DNA of 64,000 nucleotides from an uncultured Bacillota bacterium (GTDB taxonomy: Bacteria; Bacillota_I; Bacilli_A; RF39; UBA660), in contig CAJLEF010000006.1 of assembly GCA_905205665.1 (NCBI GenBank), positions 1 to 64,000 on the forward strand. Direction: 5' to 3'. The position numbers and the translations under genes are program-made. Position 1 is the stretch's first letter, and every line of letters begins with the position of its first letter. Under the pieces are notes generated by a model, which saw nothing but the letters and a program-made list of their open reading frames with translations, did not search any database and was not told the origin of the DNA. This document shows, one piece after another, positions 53,632 through 62,853 of the stretch.

Positions 53632-54804
53632 CTAATTGTTTGCATAGTACAAAAATTTGTCGAAGAAGTTTAGTTGTACATGCAATTGTTGCAACATAAT
53701 GATGTTTTCCTTCATTACGTTTTTTCTGTAATAAGTTTCAATATCATTTTCTATATGACATACTTTGGTAACACTTAGAATATTTAATATAGATACAAAA
53801 AGAATTTTCCTTAAATATTTGTTTCCAGATTTAGAAATTGGACCTTTTATATTTATAGATTTACCAGATTGTTTTATTGAAGGATCTAACCCACAATACG
53901 CAGTTAATTCTTTTATGTTTTTAAATCTATTTATGTCACCAATTTCTGCGATTATTAGCGATGCTGTAAATTCACCGATACCAAATATAGAATTAATACT
54001 TTCAAAGTATTTAGTTTTCTTCCCTAAAAATATTATTTTATATTTAATTGTTTCTATTTCTTTTTGATAAGTATTAATTAATCTTGCAAGTTGTGATAGG
54101 CTTGAAGTTATTTCATCATCTTTCGAAACAGATGGATAAGAGTTGATTGCATATTCTTTTATTGTTGCAGGTTTCTTTTTCCAATATCTAAAACCATTCT
54201 TTTTAAAGAAATTTTGCAATGTATCTATTCTAGTATTAGAAATAATATCAGCATGTGGATATTTTTCAATAAAACTTAGTGCCAAGTCACTATAAATAGT
54301 TTTCTTTTTAAAGATTAACTCATATTCAGGAAAACACAAATATACTAAATTTTTATATCTATTTTTCAAATTAACACATAGTTCATCTAAAGCATGATAT
54401 TGTCTAGATAGAGCATTCATATTTAAATAAATATCATCTGGTTTAATATATTCTCTAAAATCAGTAGTAAAGAATAATTCTGATAAAGATATACAATCTA
54501 ATTTATCGGTTTTTGTTTTTCTTAAGTTACGTTTATACATTTTTGAGTATAATGCATTAATAACAAATACTTTGAAATTATTTTCTAAGAAAAATCTTTC
54601 AACAGGTCTATGATAAATACCCGTAGATTCCATTATTACAGAAACATTATCTAATTTTTGCTTTTTAATTCTATTAAGTAAATTAGCAAAATCATTAATA
54701 GAATGATTAATTTCATATGGTTCAATTAGAACTTCACCACAAGAACTAATTAAAGATACCATACTTTTACCTTTAGCTACATCAATGGCTAGAACACTTT
54801 GCAT
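53632..54804 (-). CDS. IS110 family transposase, C-terminus displaced by a frame change
   Basis: 390 residues in the 0 frame. DEDD RuvC-like residues D8, E59, D100 and D103 are seen; the second half (IFGIGEFTASLIIAEIGDI, TAYCGLDPSIKQSGKS, SKSGNKYLRKIL) is the Transposase_20 domain. In the 0 frame the last 28 residues are unlike the family. After A AAA AAC (53719-53725) the -1 frame encodes RNEGKHHYVATIACTTKLLR.. to a TAA at 53624-53626, the normal IS110 tail. Start 54804 has AAGGA nine bases upstream. Confidence 0.85.
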   Translation of the reverse strand: MQSVLAIDVAKGKSMVSLISSCGEVLIEPYEINHSINDFANLLNRIKKQKLDNVSVIMESTGIYHRPVERFFLENNFKVFVINALYSKMYKRNLRKTKTDKLDCISLSELFFTTDFREYIKPDDIYLNMNALSRQYHALDELCVNLKNRYKNLVYLCFPEYELIFKKKTIYSDLALSFIEKYPHADIISNTRIDTLQNFFKKNGFRYWKKKPATIKEYAINSYPSVSKDDEITSSLSQLARLINTYQKEIETIKYKIIFLGKKTKYFESINSIFGIGEFTASLIIAEIGDINRFKNIKELTAYCGLDPSIKQSGKSINIKGPISKSGNKYLRKILFVSILNILSVTKVCHIENDIETYYRKNVMKENIIMLQQLHVQLNFFDKFLYYANN

Positions 54805-54822
54805 AAGCATACTTCCTTTCAT

Positions 54823-54990
54823 ATACGATTGAACTCTAGAATCTCAATATTCCTCATCACGCTTGTTATATAAGATTAAAAATTAATCCTCACATTCTAA
54901 AACTAGGATAATAAAAAGAAAAGAGCTAGGCCGTCATAGAAATGGATACAAAGACCCTTGATATAATTTGCCTAAACTCAATCGCAGATA
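54823..54990 (-). ncRNA. Candidate IS110 bridge RNA region
   Basis: Noncoding flank on the 5' side of the transposase, where IS110-group elements encode the bridge RNA. It follows a promoter-like TTGAAA, 16 bases, TATAAA (54991-55018). Possible stems include ATCCT/AGGAT and a GAATA/ ATTC-rich hairpin near 54835-54870. I cannot assign target- and donor-binding loops without the insertion site. Confidence 0.4.
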
Positions 54991-55018
54991 TTTATAATGT
55001 AAATATTAAAAGTTTCAA
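54991..55018 (-). promoter_or_regulatory. Promoter for the IS110 noncoding flank/transposase
   Basis: TTGAAA (55013-55018), 16 bases, TATAAA (54991-54996) on the minus strand. It would start transcription at the head of the putative bridge RNA. Confidence 0.5.
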
Positions 55019-55064
55019 CTTGTCAAAACTAATCAATTTACTACTCAGTATTATACGTGCTATA

Positions 55065-55075
55065 ATAAAGAACGA
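55065..55075 (+). promoter_or_regulatory. Probable -10 region for trmB
   Basis: TGC-TATAAT on the plus strand, ~20 bases before the ATG, with a weak TTTACT 18 bases upstream. Confidence 0.5.
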
Positions 55076-55092
55076 AAAGGACGGACAAAATT

Positions 55093-55731
55093 ATGGAATA
55101 TATTAAAATTAAAAATGCTGAGGATATCATCAAAAAATCAAACTATCTCGTAACAAACCCCAAAAACTTTAAAAACAAATGGAAAGATGTGTTCAAAAAT
55201 AATAACCCTATATGTATTGAAATTGGTATGGGTAGAGGTGATTTTATTATTGATATGGCTAAAACTTACCCTAATAAAAACTTTATAGGAATTGAAATCA
55301 ATGAATCACAAATGGTAAATGCTGTTAATAATTTAAATAATAAAAATTTGCCTAATTTAAAACTAATTTGTATGGACGCGACTTATTTAGATACTGTTTT
55401 TGGCAAAGAAATTGATATTATTTATCTTACTTTTCCAGAACCATGGCCTAAAAAAATTGATGAAAGAAAAAGATTAACTCATCCTGTTTATTTGAAGCTT
55501 TATGATAAAATATTCAAAAAGAAAAAACATATTATTGTCAAAACAGATAATAAAGGTTACATTGCTCGTTCTATTGAGTATCTTTCATCTTATTGGTATA
55601 CTTTTAAAAGAGTAAGCATGGATCTACATCATGACGAACTACAAATTCCTAATATTATGACCAATTATGAAAAACAATATTTTAAAGAAGGTCGCCCTAT
55701 TTATTATATTGACGCAATTTACGAAGACTAA
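55093..55731 (+). CDS. trmB: tRNA (guanine-N7-)-methyltransferase
   Basis: Makes m7G46 in tRNA. 212 residues. SAM site IEIGMGRGDFIIDMAK (45-60), FIGIEINES, and FPEPWPKKIDERKRL with HPVYL are diagnostic. Start follows AAAAGGACGG. A single plus-strand gene between the IS element and ligA. Confidence 0.95.
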   Translation: MEYIKIKNAEDIIKKSNYLVTNPKNFKNKWKDVFKNNNPICIEIGMGRGDFIIDMAKTYPNKNFIGIEINESQMVNAVNNLNNKNLPNLKLICMDATYLDTVFGKEIDIIYLTFPEPWPKKIDERKRLTHPVYLKLYDKIFKKKKHIIVKTDNKGYIARSIEYLSSYWYTFKRVSMDLHHDELQIPNIMTNYEKQYFKEGRPIYYIDAIYED

Positions 55732-55766
55732 AAAAGATTTAGGTTAAATTTCACCTAAATCTTTTA
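55731..55766. terminator. Bidirectional terminator between trmB and ligA
   Basis: AAAAGATTTAGGT pairs with ACCTAAATCTTTT around a short loop; T-runs on both strands serve two convergent genes. Confidence 0.85.
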
Positions 55767-57744
55767 ATATGGAATATAATTTTTCTTCATCCCAAATAGG
55801 GATACCTAAAGCTTTAGCTTTTTCGTATTTACTGCCAGCATTTTCACCGACAATAACAACATCTGTTTTTGATGAAACACTGCTAGATGGATGACCATTA
55901 TAACTTTCTAAGATAGCTTCAATTTCATCTCTTCCTAAAAAGGAAATAGTTCCGGTTATAACAAAACGTTTATCACTAATAAGACTGTTTTCTTTGTCTT
56001 CTTCTTTTAAATATTTTGTATTAAGTCCTAATTCTTTCAATTCAGAAATCAATTTTTGATTGTTTTCCTGCCGGAAAAAATCATAAATATTTAAAGCAAG
56101 AGTTGGACCAATATCGCGAATCTCTAAAAGTTCTTCTTTTGTTTTGGTCATTAAATTATCAAGAGTTTTAAAAGTTTTCGCTAAGAGTAAGGCCGTTTTA
56201 TCTCCAATACCTTCAATACCGAGACCAAAAATAAGCCTTTCCAAACTATTTTCTTTACTTTTTTCAATAGCTAAAAGTAAGTTATCCACACTTTTGTGGC
56301 CATAACCTTCTAGTTCTACTAAATCTTCTTTATGTTTATCTAAATGATAAATATCGGTAATCGATTTAATAAAACCCAAGTTAAAGAAATCTTCCATAAT
56401 TCTTTCGCCTAAGCCATCAATATTCATAGCATGACGAGAAGCAAAATGAATAAGACCTTCAATATGACGAGCAGGACAAAGAGGATTCATACAATAGTAA
56501 TCTACTTGTCCTTCTTTTTTCTTTAAAGGACTACCACATATAGGACATTTTTGAATCATGACAAAAGGAGTTTCATTTCCTGTTCTTCGCTCTTTTTTTG
56601 CTTCAACGACTTCTGGAATAACATCGCCTGCTTTTCTAAGAGAAACTGTATCGCCTACTTTTAAGTCTTTCATCAAAATATAATCTTCATTATGTAAAGT
56701 CGCTCTTTTAACGGTGCTCCCCATAACAATAACAGGGTCCAAAACAGCGTTAGGGGTTATTTTACCCGTTCTTCCGACCGTATAAATGATATCCGTTAAT
56801 TTTGTTAAAACTTCTTCAGCGGGAAATTTATAAGCAATAGCCCACCTTGGATATTTAGAGGTAAAGCCTAGTTTTTCCTGCATCTCTAAATCATTAACTT
56901 TGATAACAACACCATCGATATCGTAAGATAACTTAGGTCTTTTTTCGGCATATTCATGGATAAAGGCCAAGATTTCGTCAACGCTTTTGACAATCCTATT
57001 AGCTGGATTCACTTTAAAGCCAAGATTTTTCATAAACTCTAAAGCTTCATAATGTGTTTTTAAACCATAATCTAAAGGATTAGGAAGATGATATATCCAT
57101 GTGTTTAAATTTCTTTTCGCCGCAATTTTAGAATCAAGCTGGCGAATAGAACCAGCCGCGGCATTACGACAATTTTGTAAAAGGGGTAAATTTTCTTTAG
57201 CTCGTTCCGCATTCAAAGAAGTTAAAACTTCTCTTGGCATATAAATTTCCCCACGAACTTCAATCGTTTCAGGTCTTTTTAAATTCATCGGAACTGTTCT
57301 TATCGTTCTAACATTATGAGTAATGTCTTCCCCAGTAATTCCGTCTCCTCTTGTCGCACCCGTTTTAAAAACACCATTATCATAATGAAGAGAAACGGAT
57401 AAACCATCAATTTTTAGTTCACAAACATATTCAGGATTATAACCGCTTTTTCTTATTCTTTCGTCAAAAAGAATAATTTCTTCTTCACTAAAAACATCGG
57501 GTAAAGAAAGCATAGGTATTTGATGTTTTATTTTTTTAAATTTATCAATAACCTCGCCACCCACACGTTTTGTCGGAGAATTTTCACTAGCAAATTCTGG
57601 ATGAGCTTCTTCTAATTTTTCCAGCTCCCTTAAATATTTATCAAATTCTTGGTCGGTTATCGTAGGGTTTGCTAATACATAATAATCATAGTTAGCTTTT
57701 TCTAATATTTTAACAAGCTCTTTGATTCTTTCTTCAGGATTCAT
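55744..57744 (-). CDS. ligA: NAD-dependent DNA ligase
   Basis: 666 residues. Joins nicks in replication and repair. N-terminal Ia domain (YDYYVLANPTITDQEFD), adenylated K111 in CELKIDG, OB fold, a Cys4 zinc finger (CPICG..CMNPLC), helix-hairpin-helix repeats and C-terminal BRCT (RFVITGTISFLGRDEIE). Last gene of the pcrA operon; 4 bases after the nucleotidyltransferase gene. Confidence 0.97.
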   Translation of the reverse strand: MNPEERIKELVKILEKANYDYYVLANPTITDQEFDKYLRELEKLEEAHPEFASENSPTKRVGGEVIDKFKKIKHQIPMLSLPDVFSEEEIILFDERIRKSGYNPEYVCELKIDGLSVSLHYDNGVFKTGATRGDGITGEDITHNVRTIRTVPMNLKRPETIEVRGEIYMPREVLTSLNAERAKENLPLLQNCRNAAAGSIRQLDSKIAAKRNLNTWIYHLPNPLDYGLKTHYEALEFMKNLGFKVNPANRIVKSVDEILAFIHEYAEKRPKLSYDIDGVVIKVNDLEMQEKLGFTSKYPRWAIAYKFPAEEVLTKLTDIIYTVGRTGKITPNAVLDPVIVMGSTVKRATLHNEDYILMKDLKVGDTVSLRKAGDVIPEVVEAKKERRTGNETPFVMIQKCPICGSPLKKKEGQVDYYCMNPLCPARHIEGLIHFASRHAMNIDGLGERIMEDFFNLGFIKSITDIYHLDKHKEDLVELEGYGHKSVDNLLLAIEKSKENSLERLIFGLGIEGIGDKTALLLAKTFKTLDNLMTKTKEELLEIRDIGPTLALNIYDFFRQENNQKLISELKELGLNTKYLKEEDKENSLISDKRFVITGTISFLGRDEIEAILESYNGHPSSSVSSKTDVVIVGENAGSKYEKAKALGIPIWDEEKLYSILKDLGEI

Positions 57745-57748
57745 ATTA

Positions 57749-58648
57749 TCACTCCCATAATTTTTCTGGATATACTCCTTGTGCTTTTAAATCTTTTATT
57801 TTTTCTTTTACCATGTCTAAATCACTTTTATAAGTCATTCCAAACCATTCACTTTTTGTAGGACAAGCTAATATTTCTATTTTCTTTTCTTGTAAATATT
57901 TTTCTAAACAAATAGGTAATAAAACTTCTCCTATTAATATTTTGTCATCATCTTGGTTAAAATATTCTAGCCAATATTCTTCAAGTAAACCAAACACATC
58001 TTTTTTAAAAGCAAAAAAGTTTGTGGATACTAAAGTATCTTCATCGATTTTGTAACTATCTCCACCCATTAAAGGTTCTGCTAAAAATTTATTTTCATCT
58101 TTAGTAACACTGCTTTCAACCATAGAAGTAATTTTATTATTTTTTAACTCTAAAACAGCTCTTTTAACGGCACCATAAGCACTCATAGTCATACCAATTG
58201 GATAACAAATATTGGCATAAGTAAATTCATCTTTATTTTCATCTAAAAATTTAGCAGCTTGTACAAAAGCGTCTTTGCCATAAAAATCATCGGCATTAAT
58301 TTCAATGAAAGAACCTTCTATTAAATCTTTAGCGCATAAAACGGCTTGCACAGTTCCCCATGGTTTTTCTCTTTTAGAAATATCTAAAGAAATAGGAATA
58401 TCATCTTTATCTTGAAAAGCATATTTTACCTCAATCTTATCTTTTAATCTTTTTCCAATTGTTTCTTCAAAATCCTTTAAATTTTCTTTTTTTATAACGA
58501 AGACTACAGTATCAAAGCCCGCTCTTTTCGCGTCAAAAACAGAATAATCAATGATAAAGTTTCCCTCTTCATCAACTGGTGTTATTTGTTTAAGACCTCC
58601 AAATCGGCTTCCCATACCAGCAGCCATCACAAGTAATGTTTTTTTCAT
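57749..58648 (-). CDS. Sugar-phosphate nucleotidyltransferase-like protein
   Basis: 299 residues. N-terminal MAAGMGSRFGGLKQITPV is the nucleotide-binding signature of the NTP-transferase family, followed by INADDFYG metal site. Typically activates a sugar phosphate (UDP- or dTDP-sugar), but this subfamily lacks a known product. Overlaps the upstream unknown gene by 4 bases, in the pcrA-ligA operon. Confidence 0.8.
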   Translation of the reverse strand: MKKTLLVMAAGMGSRFGGLKQITPVDEEGNFIIDYSVFDAKRAGFDTVVFVIKKENLKDFEETIGKRLKDKIEVKYAFQDKDDIPISLDISKREKPWGTVQAVLCAKDLIEGSFIEINADDFYGKDAFVQAAKFLDENKDEFTYANICYPIGMTMSAYGAVKRAVLELKNNKITSMVESSVTKDENKFLAEPLMGGDSYKIDEDTLVSTNFFAFKKDVFGLLEEYWLEYFNQDDDKILIGEVLLPICLEKYLQEKKIEILACPTKSEWFGMTYKSDLDMVKEKIKDLKAQGVYPEKLWE

Positions 58649-59001
58649 CGCGTAAAACCTCCAATTTGATTTGCCATTTCTTTTTTAGCACTAAGAGTAT
58701 TTTCTATGGAATCAAGGCAATTTCGTAAATCACGATTTGCCATTGTCATCACATCATTTCCTGAAAACAAAGCAGTTCTATAATATCCATTAAGATAAGA
58801 AACTAATAAATTATTTAAAGGAGTACTTTTCAAAGTACTATCAATATTTCTCCAAGAACTCAATAGATTAATATCAACTCTTTGAAGTGAGTCAGATCCA
58901 GCGTCTTGCCATAATAAATAAGGAAAGTCCCCATCATAAAAAAGATTAGCAACCCTTCCTTTCTTAAAAATTTCTATTTGTAACATATCAACACTATTCA
59001 T
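58645..59001 (-). CDS. Hypothetical protein in the pcrA-ligA operon
   Basis: 118 residues, no signal peptide or membrane helix. No domain recognised. LLWQDAGSDSLQRVD and NNLLVSYLNGYYRTALFSG look like a compact mixed fold. It starts two bases after pcrA and overlaps the next gene by four, so it is surely translated. Its position between a helicase and a nucleotidyltransferase gives no clear function. Confidence 0.75.
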   Translation of the reverse strand: MNSVDMLQIEIFKKGRVANLFYDGDFPYLLWQDAGSDSLQRVDINLLSSWRNIDSTLKSTPLNNLLVSYLNGYYRTALFSGNDVMTMANRDLRNCLDSIENTLSAKKEMANQIGGFTR

Positions 59002-59003
59002 AA

Positions 59004-61082
59004 CTAACTTACCTTTCTTAAACTTTTATGATTTTTCATCATTTTTTTGATACCATATTGTTTGCCAAAAGCGATACTGATTAAAGTTTTATCAACACCG
59101 ACAACAACGCCTCGACCAAAAATATCATGAATGACAATATCGCCAACTTGATAAGATACATCGTTATCATTATACATAGAAGATTTAACGACAAATTTTT
59201 GTTCCTGACTCATATTTTCAATCAAATCATCTGATATTTCATCTAGAAAACGACTTGGCATCGTTTGATTTGTACGTCCATAAAGCATTCTTTGTCTGGC
59301 ATTTGTTAAATAAAGACGTTCTTTGGCTCTTGTTATTCCAACGTAGCAAAGTCTTCTTTCTTCTTCTAACCCATCTTTTTCCATTAAGCTGTTTAGGTGA
59401 GGAAATAACTCTTCTTCCATCCCCGTTAAGAAAACAACCGGAAACTCCAAACCTTTGGCACTATGAAGAGTCATTAAGGTAACCATGTCACCTTCTTCTT
59501 TATGTTCTGTCATATCAGCCACAAGACTAATTTCTTCTAGGAAATCTCCTAAATCAGCACTACCAGTTTCTTTTTCATAATTAGCAGTAATACTTTTAAA
59601 CTCGTTTAAGTTATCTAGCCTTAATTCAGCTTCCAAGGACTTTTCATTTTCAAGTTCTTGTCTTAAACCGGATTTATTTAAAACATCTTCTACTAGTTCA
59701 GTTAAACTTAAACTTTTCGCATCTTCTTGTAAAGTAGTAATTAAATCTTTAAAATTTTGTTCTTTACCACTTTCTATAGCTTCAAACATACTTGTTTTCT
59801 TTTCTAAGGCTCGTGCTTCTAACTTATCAATACTTGCATTACCAATTCCTCTTTTGGGAGTATTAATAACTCTTCGAAGACTAATATCATCAGATGGATT
59901 TAAAATGAGTTTCAAATAACTAATTAAATCTTTAATTTCCTTTCGTGAATAGAAATAAAAACTACCCACTACTTTATAAGGAATATTGCTTTTTAAAAAT
60001 TGTTCTTCTAAAGAACGAGACTGGGCATTTGTACGATAGAAAACCGCGATGTCTTTCTTTTGATAACCTTCTTCTAATAATTTACGAATTTCTTTTATAA
60101 TAAAGTGAGCTTCTTCTTTTTCATCGGAAGCACGCATATATTTTATTTTAGAACCCTCGCCATGATGACTTCTTAAATTTTTTTCTTTACGATTTTGATT
60201 ATTTTTAATAACATCATTCGCGGCATCTAAAATCATTTTGGTACTACGATAGTTATCTTCTAAAGAAATCACTTTAGTATCTGGATAATCTTTTTCAAAA
60301 TTCAAAATATTTTTATAATTAGCACCCCTAAATTGATAAATAGATTGGTCGGGGTCACCTACTACAAATAAGTTTCTTCTTTTTTTAGCTAATAATTTGA
60401 CCATTTTATATTGTACTTCATTCGTATCTTGATATTCATCAATCAATATATAACGGTATCTATTTTGATAGATTTCTAAAATCTCTGGATGACGTTCAAA
60501 GAGTAAAACAGGAAGTCTTAATAAATCATCAAAATCTACAGAATTATTTTTTTGTAAAATGCTATTATATTCTAAATAAACTTCATAAGCTATTTTTTCT
60601 AAATCATCTATAAAATATTTTTCAATTTCATAAGGAGTTAACATTTCATTTTTAATAAAACTAATTTTACTACGTACAAAATAAGGTGATACTTCTTTGG
60701 GGTCATATCCTTTTTCTTTTAATATTTTTTTAATAAGACTGGTGACATCATCGGTATCTAAAATAGTAAAATTACGTTTCATCCCTAATGCTTCAACATT
60801 TTCTCTAATAATTCTCATACCAAAACTATGAAAAGTTCCGACAAAAGCGTCTGTAAAAGATGTTAAACCAGCGATTCTCTCTTTCATTTCTTTAGCTGCT
60901 TTATTAGTAAAGGTGATAGCTAGTATTTGATAAGATGGGACGCCACTTGCTATTAAATTGGCAATTCTCGTTGTTAAAACTTTTGTTTTACCAGAGCCTG
61001 CTCCAGCAATAACCAAGCATGGACCATCGATATGTTCTACAGCTTTTTTTTGTAATTCATTTAAATTGCTTAAATCTATCAT
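59004..61082 (-). CDS. pcrA: ATP-dependent DNA helicase PcrA/UvrD
   Basis: 692 residues. Superfamily 1 helicase: Walker A AGAGSGKT (26-33), ILIDEYQDTNEVQ, GDPDQSIYQFRGAN, LEDNYRSTKMIL and VTLMTLHSAKGLEFPVVF. The C-terminal tail contains the RNA-polymerase-binding-like Tudor segment (YQVGDIVIHDIFGRGVVVGVD). Unwinds DNA in repair and replication conflicts. Start 61082 chosen over upstream Met at 61139, which has no site. Confidence 0.96.
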   Translation of the reverse strand: MIDLSNLNELQKKAVEHIDGPCLVIAGAGSGKTKVLTTRIANLIASGVPSYQILAITFTNKAAKEMKERIAGLTSFTDAFVGTFHSFGMRIIRENVEALGMKRNFTILDTDDVTSLIKKILKEKGYDPKEVSPYFVRSKISFIKNEMLTPYEIEKYFIDDLEKIAYEVYLEYNSILQKNNSVDFDDLLRLPVLLFERHPEILEIYQNRYRYILIDEYQDTNEVQYKMVKLLAKKRRNLFVVGDPDQSIYQFRGANYKNILNFEKDYPDTKVISLEDNYRSTKMILDAANDVIKNNQNRKEKNLRSHHGEGSKIKYMRASDEKEEAHFIIKEIRKLLEEGYQKKDIAVFYRTNAQSRSLEEQFLKSNIPYKVVGSFYFYSRKEIKDLISYLKLILNPSDDISLRRVINTPKRGIGNASIDKLEARALEKKTSMFEAIESGKEQNFKDLITTLQEDAKSLSLTELVEDVLNKSGLRQELENEKSLEAELRLDNLNEFKSITANYEKETGSADLGDFLEEISLVADMTEHKEEGDMVTLMTLHSAKGLEFPVVFLTGMEEELFPHLNSLMEKDGLEEERRLCYVGITRAKERLYLTNARQRMLYGRTNQTMPSRFLDEISDDLIENMSQEQKFVVKSSMYNDNDVSYQVGDIVIHDIFGRGVVVGVDKTLISIAFGKQYGIKKMMKNHKSLRKVS

Positions 61083-61142
61083 GTTTATCAAACCTCTCGA
61101 ATAATTATAACAGTATTCCTGTAAAAAAACCACATTCAAAGC

Positions 61143-61172
61143 AAAAAAACGTTGGTTTTCCCAAACGTTTTT
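61143..61172 (-). terminator. Rho-independent terminator of gpmI
   Basis: AAAAACGTTtgGG/CCaACGTTTTT hairpin and T7 on the minus strand, just past the stop. Confidence 0.85.
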
Positions 61173-61173
61173 C

Positions 61174-62676
61174 TTATTTAATAAGTAAACTTTTTGTTTC
61201 TTTCATTTCTTTTGGTAAAGCTATTTGCATATAGTCTAATACAGTCGGAGCGACATTAGGTAAAGCACCCTTTTCTTCAAGTTTTACTTTTTCATCTGTA
61301 ATAATAAAAGGTACTAAACTTGTTGTATGAGTGGTAACAGGATTACCTTGTTCATCGAGCATTTTATCCGCATTACCATGGTCTGCTAAAACTACTAAAG
61401 TATAAAAATTTTCTTGGGCTTTTTCAGCAAGTAATTTCAAACATAAATCTACGGTAACACAGGCTTTAATAGTTGCTTCTAAGTTGCCAGTATGACCAAC
61501 CATATCTGGATTTGCATAATTAACTAAAATAAAATCATAATCTTTATCCATGCAATTAACTACTTTTTTAGTAACATCAATCGCGCTCATTTCTGGTTTC
61601 AAATCATAAGTTGCTACTTTAGGAGATGGAATTAAAAACTTTTGACATCCCTCTAGAGAAGCATTACTTTCACCATCAAAGAAATAAGTAACATGAGCAT
61701 ATTTTTCCGTCTCAGCTACCCTTGCTTGTGTAAGACCTAGTTTAGATAAATACACGCCTAATGGCATTTCTATTTTAGCTCTTTCTAAAATATTTTTAGC
61801 TTTGATTTTAGAATCAATAGGCAAAAAAGAATAAACATTAAATTTAACATCTTTAATTTCAAAATCTTGGAAATTATTAGAAGCTAGAGCACTCATAATT
61901 TGTTTAGCTCTATCAATACGATAATTGGTCCATAGTATAATATCGTCTTCCTCAATCTTTTGATAAGATGTTGTTTTTAATGGAGGGATAAATTCGTCTG
62001 TAATATCTTTGGTATAACAAGTTTGAATCGCTTTGGGGATATTTTCAGCTAAAATACCTTCGCCATTGACAATAAGATCATAATATTTTTTAGTTCTTTC
62101 AAAGTTTTTATCACGATCCATCGCATAATAACGACCACAGATAGAAGCTATTTTACCAACATGAAGAGTATTCATTTTTTCTTCTAACATAGAAATATAA
62201 CTATATAAAGAATGAATATCAGTATCTCTACCATCACTAATGACGTGAACATAAACATCTTTAATACTTTCTTTAGCAAAGATGTCTAACAATTTTAAGG
62301 TATGTTCAATATTACCATGAACCCCGCCATTACTTGTTAAACCAATTAAATGAATTCTTTTATTTTCTTCACGAGCTTTATTTAAAAGTTCTTCGAATAC
62401 TTCATTTTGATGATAGTCGCCATCTAAAAAAGAATTAATAAGTTCATTAGATTGTAAAATTTTATAACCAGCGCCAATAGTCATGTGACCTACTTCACTG
62501 TTACCAAATTGTCCTTTAGGTAGACCAACAGCTTCTTCACTTGCTTCTAATAAACTATGAGGATATTTTTTCCATAAATTCAAAAAGTTAGTAGGTGGAG
62601 CCATCATAACAGCGTTTCCTAATTTATTGTCACTATAACCAAAACCATCTAAAATAACCATACATATTTTTTTCAT
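61174..62676 (-). CDS. gpmI: 2,3-bisphosphoglycerate-independent phosphoglycerate mutase
   Basis: Interconverts 3- and 2-phosphoglycerate. 500 residues. Metal-binding D10 (MVILDGFG), nucleophile S60 in GNSEVGH, and the C-terminal VLADHGNADKMLDE. Start 62676 follows AGAGGAAATG; the frame extends upstream to 62715 without a site. It stands alone, with a hairpin region upstream. Confidence 0.97.
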   Translation of the reverse strand: MKKICMVILDGFGYSDNKLGNAVMMAPPTNFLNLWKKYPHSLLEASEEAVGLPKGQFGNSEVGHMTIGAGYKILQSNELINSFLDGDYHQNEVFEELLNKAREENKRIHLIGLTSNGGVHGNIEHTLKLLDIFAKESIKDVYVHVISDGRDTDIHSLYSYISMLEEKMNTLHVGKIASICGRYYAMDRDKNFERTKKYYDLIVNGEGILAENIPKAIQTCYTKDITDEFIPPLKTTSYQKIEEDDIILWTNYRIDRAKQIMSALASNNFQDFEIKDVKFNVYSFLPIDSKIKAKNILERAKIEMPLGVYLSKLGLTQARVAETEKYAHVTYFFDGESNASLEGCQKFLIPSPKVATYDLKPEMSAIDVTKKVVNCMDKDYDFILVNYANPDMVGHTGNLEATIKACVTVDLCLKLLAEKAQENFYTLVVLADHGNADKMLDEQGNPVTTHTTSLVPFIITDEKVKLEEKGALPNVAPTVLDYMQIALPKEMKETKSLLIK

Positions 62677-62806
62677 TGTTTCATTTCCTCTCGTAATGCA
62701 AAAACATTTTAACACATTGCCTAAAAAAAGAAAAGTAATTCTTCCTACTTTCCTTTTTCAGTATTAAGGTTAATTTTAAATTCTCTTAAATTTAACAATT
62801 AACAAG

Positions 62807-62837
62807 TTAAGACACATTTAATACTGGTGTGTCTTAA
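62807..62837. terminator. 10-base perfect hairpin
   Basis: TTAAGACACA and TGTGTCTTAA with an 11-base loop, followed by TTTTAAT on the plus strand; on the minus strand the tail is weak. It lies downstream of the YihY gene and probably ends its transcript. Confidence 0.55.
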
Positions 62838-62853
62838 TTTTAATATGTCTATT

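Larger units (their letters stand above)
53606..55020 (-). mobile_element. IS110 family insertion sequence (boundaries approximate)
   Basis: Transposase gene plus a 290-base noncoding flank on its 5' side, as in IS110-group elements. No terminal inverted repeats are expected in this family and none is evident, so the ends are not defined. It lies between the plus-strand trio and trmB. Confidence 0.6.
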
